Below are positions 15,376 through 20,806 of a DNA stretch of 20,806 nucleotides, in pieces (the first letter of the stretch is position 1; each line of letters begins with the position of its first letter). Source of the stretch: JAADDG01 sp964450755 (GTDB lineage Bacteria > Campylobacterota > Campylobacteria > Campylobacterales > JAADDG01); the NCBI GenBank assembly GCA_964450755.1, contig CAYVDJ010000089.1, positions 1 to 20,806 of the forward strand, read 5' to 3'. The position numbers were made by a program, and so were the translations under genes. The notes under the pieces are model-generated. The model did not search any database and was not told the DNA's origin. It saw only the letters and a program-made list of their open reading frames with translations.

Positions 15376-17309
15376 GCTTTATATCCTGTAAGCACATAAT
15401 CTTTTGGTACTTTCATAAAATCTTCAAAAGTTTTTAAAGGATACTCTTTTGGATCTTTCAAAGTTGATTTTAACTCCTTATGCTCTATGAAATAGTACCC
15501 GACATCGATAAAACCTCTTGATTCTATCAAAAAAGCGGTACTTTTGGGATGAAGAGGATTTTTATGGGAAGGATCGATATAAAATTCACTTGTTCCGACT
15601 TCCAGATTTACAGGATTTGGAGTCTCAAACAAAATCATTCCGCCCTGTTTTAAAACTCTCACAGCCTCATCAAGCACTTTTACAAACATCTCAAAATCCA
15701 GATGCTCTATGATATGAAAACCGCTTATCATCGAAAGAGAGTTGTCTTTGAGACCTTTTAGATACTCCAGCGCATCACAAAAATCAACTTTCAGCTCCCT
15801 TTTTTTGCACTCCTCTACCATAACTCTGTTTAAATCAATACCGACAGCATCATATCCTTCCTCTTTCAAAAGCTCAAGCCACTCTCCCCGTCCACAGCCG
15901 AGATCCACCGTCAATGCCTCTTTTAAAATCTTGTTTTTTGACAAAAGAGGCAGATAGGCTCTCAGTCTTCTTTTTATATCCTCTCTAAGACCTCTGAATC
16001 TGTCCTCAAATAAAACATACATTGCATCCAAAAGGTGATCTTCTTCTTGCAAAACATTTTTTATCTGATCTTTTTCTATCTTTTTGGGAAGTCTTTTTCT
16101 AAGCTCCTCAAGGATAAAAGAGACCCTTTTTTGATTGTCAAGGATATAGAGCTTATGCTCCTCTATGATCTTCAACAGCTCTTTTATCTCCTCTTTTTGG
16201 CTTTTGGTTGTTATCTCATAAGAGAGAGAATCAAACTTCTCCTGTGCATATTTTTTATATCCGTTGTAATCTTCATATTTTTTAAAAAGTTCTTTTTCAA
16301 GATGTTCAAATTTCTCTTTTGGTATGCCATTTTCTATTTTCATGGAAACATAATCTTTAAAACCGTGATAATCTTCCGAAACTTTATAAAAATTATCCCT
16401 CATATCTTTTTGCTGAGTTAAAATATTGTCTTTGAAATTTTGAAATTCCGTAAAATCCTGCAAAGACTCCTCTTTGAGCTTTTTCAATTTGTTTTCTACA
16501 AAATGCTTAAATCCCCGGTAATCTTCATTGAGTGTAATTGTAGTATCTTCCAAATATTTTATTTTTTCATAATTTTCACGCATTACAGAGTTTATCTTTT
16601 CATCAATGAATTTTTGACGGGTTGTAATTTCGTTGAGATTCTTTTGCAAGTTGTTATTCATCTCCTCTTTTAAGCCGTTTATACTATTTTCATAATCCCT
16701 TTTTGAGTGTTCAAGCTCTTTTTGTATAAACTCTTTAAATCCGAAATAATCTTCACTCTTTTTATACAGATTTTTTATATTTGCTTCCGTCTCTTCCAAA
16801 GCGTGTAAAAAACGGCTGTTTTTTTCTTCAAAATCCAAAAATCTTGCATTGGTGTATGCTTCAAACTCATTCATCCTTAAAATCAGTTTGGGCATTTTCA
16901 AAAGTGTTACAAACCATTTCAATATATATCCCAAAACAGGAATTTTATAAAGTTTGTTTATCAAATATACTTTTTTCAAAGAGGGAACTTTTACGCCGTT
17001 TCTTTTCCCTTCATCCGAAAATCTTATCTCTGAAAGAATCTGAACTTTGTCTTTTCCACCGCTTCTTAAATCATTTAAAAATTTATCAAATCCCTCACTG
17101 TCAGCCTCTCTTTTCAAAAGAGCCAAATAGGCGTTTTTTATAAAATCTCTGTCATGCAAAGCACAAAGCTCTTCTATCGTATAACTCTCTTTTGAAGAAA
17201 AAGGTTGGGTTTTTTTGGGAATAGAACTTTTTTGAGACTCATTGCTTTTTTTGCTCTCTTTTTTTACGATATCTATTATCTCATCAATACTCAAATCTTT
17301 ATTTGTCAT
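15372..17309 (-). CDS. DUF4214/coiled-coil/SAM methyltransferase, possible chain-length ruler
   Basis: This 645-residue protein has three parts. Residues about 50-105 (FIKNAYLALLKREADSEGFD...) match DUF4214, a helical domain found in surface-glycan and secreted proteins. Residues about 145-415 are charged, helical and coiled-coil-like, with four copies of EDYxG(F/Y)K at 186, 262, 312 and 346. Residues about 430-620 are a class I methyltransferase with motif I VDLGCGRGEWLELL (468-481), the acidic GIDLN (490-494), a WbdD-like FHIIEHL (531-537) and FETPNP (561-566). A likely job is methylating the non-reducing end of the glycan to stop growth, with the coiled coil acting as a ruler as in WbdD; no kinase domain is seen. 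It overlaps wzt by 11 nt, and the Wzt C-terminal domain would recognise such a cap. Domains are sure; the ruler role is inference. Confidence 0.85.
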   Translation of the reverse strand: MTNKDLSIDEIIDIVKKESKKSNESQKSSIPKKTQPFSSKESYTIEELCALHDRDFIKNAYLALLKREADSEGFDKFLNDLRSGGKDKVQILSEIRFSDEGKRNGVKVPSLKKVYLINKLYKIPVLGYILKWFVTLLKMPKLILRMNEFEAYTNARFLDFEEKNSRFLHALEETEANIKNLYKKSEDYFGFKEFIQKELEHSKRDYENSINGLKEEMNNNLQKNLNEITTRQKFIDEKINSVMRENYEKIKYLEDTTITLNEDYRGFKHFVENKLKKLKEESLQDFTEFQNFKDNILTQQKDMRDNFYKVSEDYHGFKDYVSMKIENGIPKEKFEHLEKELFKKYEDYNGYKKYAQEKFDSLSYEITTKSQKEEIKELLKIIEEHKLYILDNQKRVSFILEELRKRLPKKIEKDQIKNVLQEEDHLLDAMYVLFEDRFRGLREDIKRRLRAYLPLLSKNKILKEALTVDLGCGRGEWLELLKEEGYDAVGIDLNRVMVEECKKRELKVDFCDALEYLKGLKDNSLSMISGFHIIEHLDFEMFVKVLDEAVRVLKQGGMILFETPNPVNLEVGTSEFYIDPSHKNPLHPKSTAFLIESRGFIDVGYYFIEHKELKSTLKDPKEYPLKTFEDFMKVPKDYVLTGYKA

Positions 17310-18519
17310 CTTTACTCACTTTCTCAAAGCTGATTTTTGGTTCAAGTCTGCAAAGTCCTATAAAAGCCTCTCCCACAGTTCCGGCTATCTCAAATTCCAA
17401 AGCATTGTCGATCCAGTGAAAACAGTTGTCTATATGATTTTCATTTGTATGAAGAGCCGCTGTTATCGTATATTTTCCGACTCCTATGTTCATCTTTGTT
17501 TCAAAGATACAAACATAACTTTCATCTCTTTTTAGATCAACTTTTTTATGGTGGTAGTAGGTATTGGTTCCGAAAATCTCCTGGGCAAATTTGTCTCTTA
17601 TGGCTATACCCACCGTTACATTATCAACATCTTTGTAACTGTAAATTTTAACAAAAATTTTTGTATTTTCTCCTGAAGAGATGATGTTGCTTTTACTTTC
17701 ATCTCCTCTTAATTCCACCTTTTTGATCTCTGCATCAAAATTTCCGTAAGAGTTCTCACTCCTTTTTAAAACAGGTTTCTGCCCTTTTTCGTTGATCTTT
17801 GATATCAAAAAATTATACCGGTTTATCACTCTCTCAGGCTCTCCGATATCCACAACTTCCCCTTTGTGCAAAAGCATAACTCTGTCGCACAGAAGTTTTA
17901 GGGAATTTAGATCATGAGATACATAGATGATACTCATATCCTTGTCTTTTCTTTTTCTAAGAGCTTTTGTGCATTTTTGCTGAAAATGGGCATCTCCTAC
18001 CGATAAAGCTTCATCAACTATCAGTATTTTCGGTTCTGAAAAGAGAGCTATCGAAAAAGCAAGTCTCATCTTCATACCGGAAGAGTATGTCAAAATAGGC
18101 TCTTTTATATAATCTCCAAGTTCACTGAAGTCGATGATGGAGTCGATCTTGTTTTTTATCTCTTTACTGCTCATACCTATCAAAGTACCGTTTAAAAAGA
18201 TATTTTCATATCCGCTAAGTTCCTGATTGAACCCCGTTCCAAGCTCCAAAAGTGCCGTTACTCTGCCGTGGGAGATTATCTTTCCGAAAGTCGGCTCCAA
18301 AACCTGCACTATCAGTTTCAAAAGAGTTGATTTTCCGGCTCCGTTTAGTCCGATGATCCCCAAAGTCTCTTTTTGAAAAAGATCAAATGATATATCTTTG
18401 TTTGCAACAAACTCTTTATGATAACTCTTTTTGAAAAAAAGCTCTTTTAATCTGTCGGTATTGTTTTTGTATATTTTAAAAATCTTTGTCAGATTTTTAA
18501 CTTCCAGCATCTTTTTCAA
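17299..18519 (-). CDS. wzt: Polysaccharide ABC exporter ATPase with cap-binding C-terminal domain
   Basis: This 406-residue ATPase subunit drives export of a finished lipid-linked polysaccharide across the inner membrane. The nucleotide-binding domain (about 1-235) has Walker A GLNGAGKST (57-65), signature YSSGMKMRL (145-153), Walker B KILIVDEAL (164-172) and the switch SHD (201-203). Residues about 255-400 form the extra beta-rich domain of O9a/O8-type Wzt proteins, with HWIDNALEFEI near 368-378. In known systems this domain binds the modified non-reducing end of the glycan before export. The first start is TTG (18517-18519), overlapping the wzm stop as TTGA. An ATG three codons later is possible. 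It is followed, with 11-nt overlap, by the methyltransferase gene that may make the cap. Confidence 0.95.
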   Translation of the reverse strand: MKKMLEVKNLTKIFKIYKNNTDRLKELFFKKSYHKEFVANKDISFDLFQKETLGIIGLNGAGKSTLLKLIVQVLEPTFGKIISHGRVTALLELGTGFNQELSGYENIFLNGTLIGMSSKEIKNKIDSIIDFSELGDYIKEPILTYSSGMKMRLAFSIALFSEPKILIVDEALSVGDAHFQQKCTKALRKRKDKDMSIIYVSHDLNSLKLLCDRVMLLHKGEVVDIGEPERVINRYNFLISKINEKGQKPVLKRSENSYGNFDAEIKKVELRGDESKSNIISSGENTKIFVKIYSYKDVDNVTVGIAIRDKFAQEIFGTNTYYHHKKVDLKRDESYVCIFETKMNIGVGKYTITAALHTNENHIDNCFHWIDNALEFEIAGTVGEAFIGLCRLEPKISFEKVSKDDK

Positions 18520-19289
18520 ATGATATCCTTGATAAGAGGAACCATTTTTTTATACAGATACGCCGCTGTCAGCAAAACAGCGCCTGTAAAAAGCAAAGCC
18601 GTAAAAAGTTTGGTAAAATCGGGAGTTTTGGCATATAAAAAGATATCCTGATAGATTCTTATAAATATATATGCCGGATTTAGATCAACTATGTAGGGAT
18701 ATTTGTCATAGATCATGTCTTTTAGATAAACTATCGGTGTTACCCAAAACCAAAGTTGCAAAAAGATGGGAATAACCTCTTTTAGATCCCTGAAAAACGG
18801 CACAAAAAGAGCAAAAACCACCCCAAGGGCAAATGCAAAAAAAGATTGCAAAATCATAACCGGAAGAAGATACAAAAATGTAAAATCGATATGATAGTCT
18901 ATAAGAACCAAAAAGCCGATACCAAGCGTCATGGAGATAAGAAAAAGAACAAATTCCGTTATCAGGATACTGAACATAAAAGAGTAAGCCGGAACATTGA
19001 TCTTTTTTAGAAGTTCCGCTTTTTCCATAAAGATAAGAGCAACCCTGTTTAAAAGCGTACTGAAAGATGTCCATGCAAGAAGTCCGGGTACAAGATAGAT
19101 ACTGTATGCGTACTCACTGTCGGTGATATTTAGTTTCATCTTCATAAAATTTGAAAATATAACCGTATAGATAAAGATCATAATAAGCGGTGATATCAGA
19201 TACCAAAGTTCCCCAAAGCTCATACCAACATAGCGTTCTTTAAAATCCCTTTTTGCAAAAGAAAAAGCCAAAGCCAGATTTTTTAACAA
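18516..19289 (-). CDS. wzm: Polysaccharide ABC exporter permease
   Basis: This 257-residue ABC-2-type integral membrane protein forms the transport channel with Wzt. The N-terminus FAKRDFKERYVGMSFGELWYLISP (14-37) is the typical amphipathic gate region. Six hydrophobic segments follow (about 31-50, 65-85, 107-128, 138-164, 173-193, 228-247). The length is normal for Wzm. The TTG start (19287-19289) overlaps the end of manC in the stretch ttgttaa, and its stop overlaps the wzt start, so translation of manC, wzm and wzt appears coupled. There is no Wzx/Wzy pair in the window, so export by the ABC route is the consistent reading. No missing segment or frame damage is visible. Confidence 0.95.
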   Translation of the reverse strand: MLKNLALAFSFAKRDFKERYVGMSFGELWYLISPLIMIFIYTVIFSNFMKMKLNITDSEYAYSIYLVPGLLAWTSFSTLLNRVALIFMEKAELLKKINVPAYSFMFSILITEFVLFLISMTLGIGFLVLIDYHIDFTFLYLLPVMILQSFFAFALGVVFALFVPFFRDLKEVIPIFLQLWFWVTPIVYLKDMIYDKYPYIVDLNPAYIFIRIYQDIFLYAKTPDFTKLFTALLFTGAVLLTAAYLYKKMVPLIKDII

Positions 19290-20668
19290 TTTATCTCTCT
19301 TTGAAAATCATCTTCTATCCTGATGATGTCATCCTCTTTCAGATAATGCCCAACCTGCGCTTCGATCAGCACTAGATCGATTTTACCCGGATTTTCAAGA
19401 CGATGTTCCTGCCCTATCGGGATATAGGTTGATTCGTTTTCTCTTATAAGTATCTCCTCTTTACCGTTTCTGACAAGTGCCGTTCCGCTCACAACGATCC
19501 AGTGTTCGCTTCTGTGATAGTGTTTTTGCAAAGAGAGTCTTTTGGAGGGTTTTACAACGATTCGTTTTATCTTGTAACCGTTCTCTTCCTCCAAAGTGGT
19601 AAAATTTCCCCACGGACGATAGACAATCTTGTGAAAATTGACAAGTTCGCTCTCCTCTTTTTTCAACCTCTCAACCACCTCTTTGACCCTTTGGGAAGAG
19701 TTTCTTGGCATAACAAGAAGAGCATCGACGGTATCTACAACTATCAGATTTTGAATATCCACCGTCGCTATAAGCCTCTTTTTATCGCTGTAAAACAGAT
19801 TGTTTTTTGAGTCTATATTTATCATGTTTGCTTTTATGGCATTGTTGTTTTCGTCTTTTTCAAATTCATCATACAAAGCGTCAAAACTTCCAAGATCACT
19901 CCAACCGATATCAGAAGGTATAACTTTTACTTTTTTACTCTTTTCCATCACCGCATAATCGATACTCTTTTTTGGGATTTCATTCATCAGATCAAAAGGT
20001 ATCCTTGCAATATCAGAGTTTCTTTTTGCTTTTTCCCATGCTTTTTTGGAACTCTCATAAATTTTTGGAGCATATCTTTTAAGCTCTTCCAAAAATACTC
20101 CCGCCGCAAAGCAAAAAATCCCGCTATTCCAGTAGAAATTGCCGTTTTTTAGATACTCTTTGGCAGTTTGGAGATCTGGTTTTTCTTTGAATGATTTGAC
20201 ATCATAACCATCAGCCTCTATATAACCGTAACCGGTATGGGCAAAAGAGGGTTTGATGCCAAAAGTTACGAGATTTCCCTCTTTTGCAAACTCTTTTGCT
20301 TTTAAAAGAGCCTCTTCATAGGCTTTTTGATCTTTTATCAGATGATCCGAAGGAGTAACAAGAAGTATATCTTCAGGTTCGGCATCAAAAGCCGCAAGGG
20401 CAATAGCCGGTGCCGTATCCCTGCCGACGGGTTCAAGTATAAATTCACTTCTTTTATATCCAAACTCCTCTATCTGATCCAAAGCTATAAAATATAACTC
20501 TTCATTGGAAATAATCTTTTCACTGTTACAGAGCTTTTTGTTTCTTAAAATAGTTTTTTGAAACAGAGAGTGATTGTTGAAAATCTTTATAAACTGTTTT
20601 GGCATAGCCGATCTTGAAACCGGCCACAGCCTCGTACCGCTGCCACCGCAAAGAAGAATATGTATCAT
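19283..20668 (-). CDS. manC: Mannose-1-phosphate guanylyltransferase / mannose-6-phosphate isomerase
   Basis: This bifunctional cytoplasmic enzyme (461 residues, usual about 460-480) makes mannose-6-phosphate from fructose-6-phosphate and GDP-mannose from mannose-1-phosphate. The N-terminal nucleotidyltransferase has GGSGTRLWPVSRSAMPKQF (8-26), TPSDH (105-109), FKEKP (160-164) and NSGIF (181-185). The C-terminal cupin isomerase has QKHYHRSEHWIVVSGTA (381-397), the metal-site pattern EHRLENPG (421-428) and EAQVGHYLKEDDIIRIEDDF. It is the first operon gene, with ATG preceded by agga 10 nt upstream. It supplies GDP-mannose for the glycosyltransferases and for gmd. No phosphomannomutase gene is in the window, so that step must be encoded elsewhere. 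Confidence 0.96.
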   Translation of the reverse strand: MIHILLCGGSGTRLWPVSRSAMPKQFIKIFNNHSLFQKTILRNKKLCNSEKIISNEELYFIALDQIEEFGYKRSEFILEPVGRDTAPAIALAAFDAEPEDILLVTPSDHLIKDQKAYEEALLKAKEFAKEGNLVTFGIKPSFAHTGYGYIEADGYDVKSFKEKPDLQTAKEYLKNGNFYWNSGIFCFAAGVFLEELKRYAPKIYESSKKAWEKAKRNSDIARIPFDLMNEIPKKSIDYAVMEKSKKVKVIPSDIGWSDLGSFDALYDEFEKDENNNAIKANMINIDSKNNLFYSDKKRLIATVDIQNLIVVDTVDALLVMPRNSSQRVKEVVERLKKEESELVNFHKIVYRPWGNFTTLEEENGYKIKRIVVKPSKRLSLQKHYHRSEHWIVVSGTALVRNGKEEILIRENESTYIPIGQEHRLENPGKIDLVLIEAQVGHYLKEDDIIRIEDDFQREINC

Positions 20669-20703
20669 AAATATAGTTTCCTGTCTGTAAAATTGATTTT
20701 GCT

Positions 20704-20734
20704 ATTATAACAAATCAAAAGCCGTTTAAGTCAA
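20704..20734 (-). promoter_or_regulatory. Sigma70-type promoter of the polysaccharide operon
   Basis: On the minus strand a perfect TATAAT (plus 20704-20709) is preceded by TG one base upstream (extended -10). TTGACT (plus 20729-20734) lies 19 bp further, slightly long spacing that the extended -10 could compensate. Transcription would start about 30 nt before the manC ATG. A second TATAAT (20736-20741) lacks a good -35. No other clear promoter with an intergenic space exists within the operon. Confidence 0.65.
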
Positions 20735-20806
20735 AATTATAGCCAGATCATAAAGGGCATCTCCCGATTTACCATGACTTCTCCCAGACATTTTGTCCTC
20801 TATTGG
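20726..20806 (-). CDS. C-terminal end of an unidentified reading frame
   Basis: A frame enters from the right edge and ends at TAA (20726-20728) after 26 residues. The last part reads KMSGRSHGKSGDALYDLAI, followed by a short hydrophobic end. It is not recognised. Its stop codon overlaps the -35 region of the operon promoter, so if it is a real gene it lies upstream in the same direction, ending 57 nt before manC. A remnant of a mobile element or a chance open frame are alternatives, because only 81 nt are visible. Confidence 0.3.
   Translation of the reverse strand, partial: PIEDKMSGRSHGKSGDALYDLAIILT

Noticed and set aside
18706..19074. A 122-codon minus-strand frame inside the wzm gene
   Set aside because: It is in another frame of a clear permease gene, with no family resemblance and no ribosome site.
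593..20668. Very frequent CTCTTTT/AAAAGAG words throughout the window
   Set aside because: They follow from Lys-Glu, Lys-Arg and Lys-Ser codons (AAA GAG, AAA AGA) in minus-strand genes. No spacing pattern or orientation signal beyond coding was seen.
1..20806. CRISPR array, tRNA or rRNA genes, complete insertion sequence
   Set aside because: No regularly spaced repeat array, cloverleaf sequence, rRNA segment or full transposase was found by reading both strands.

Overview
This AT-rich window is almost entirely one polysaccharide biosynthesis and export operon on the minus strand, read from about 20.7 kb down to 0.6 kb. Gene packing is extreme: neighbours overlap by 4 to 23 nt, abut, or lie at most 21 nt apart. 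Seven of the fifteen genes start with TTG or GTG. The style (AT-rich, Lys/Glu/Phe/Ile-rich proteins, coupled genes) suggests a Campylobacterota (epsilonproteobacterial) genome, possibly an environmental sulfur or hydrogen oxidiser. No marker gene in the window proves this.

Order of transcription: a sigma70-type promoter (about 20.7 kb); manC (GDP-mannose synthesis); wzm and wzt (ABC-2 polysaccharide exporter, with a carbohydrate-binding C-terminal domain on Wzt); a large coiled-coil SAM methyltransferase; a GT4 glycosyltransferase; a tandem double-GT4 protein; then a four-gene insert consisting of a giant exported CotH-kinase-like/beta-helix/TPR protein, a VTC-type polyphosphate polymerase domain protein, a DUF4956 membrane protein and an exported, membrane-anchored protein that looks like a degenerate CYTH fold; then gmd and an rmd-like reductase (GDP-mannose to GDP-6-deoxyhexose, probably GDP-D-rhamnose); two more GT4 enzymes; and a polyprenyl-phosphate sugar-1-phosphate transferase that would start the chain.

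Working model: a lipid-linked D-mannose/D-rhamnose-type glycan is started by the phosphosugar transferase, extended in the cytoplasm by five GT4 domains, capped by the methyltransferase, whose coiled coil may measure chain length as in WbdD systems, recognised by the Wzt C-terminal domain and exported by Wzm/Wzt. The gene set resembles the Pseudomonas A-band D-rhamnan locus. The CotH/VTC/DUF4956/CYTH-like block is not part of known O-antigen pathways. It is the most interesting part of the window: it suggests phosphate or polyphosphate chemistry linked to this surface glycan. No phosphomannomutase, flippase/polymerase (Wzx/Wzy) or ligase gene is present here.

The only real gap in the operon (3030..3154) holds a small repeat-rich insertion flanked by imperfect 25/26-bp direct repeats. 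These duplicate what appears to have been an ATGA stop/start overlap. The left flank (1..592, plus strand) carries the end of a RelE/ParE-type toxin gene and a disrupted small antitoxin-like reading frame, with nothing else recognisable. The right edge has the last 26 codons of an unidentified minus-strand frame that ends inside the operon promoter.
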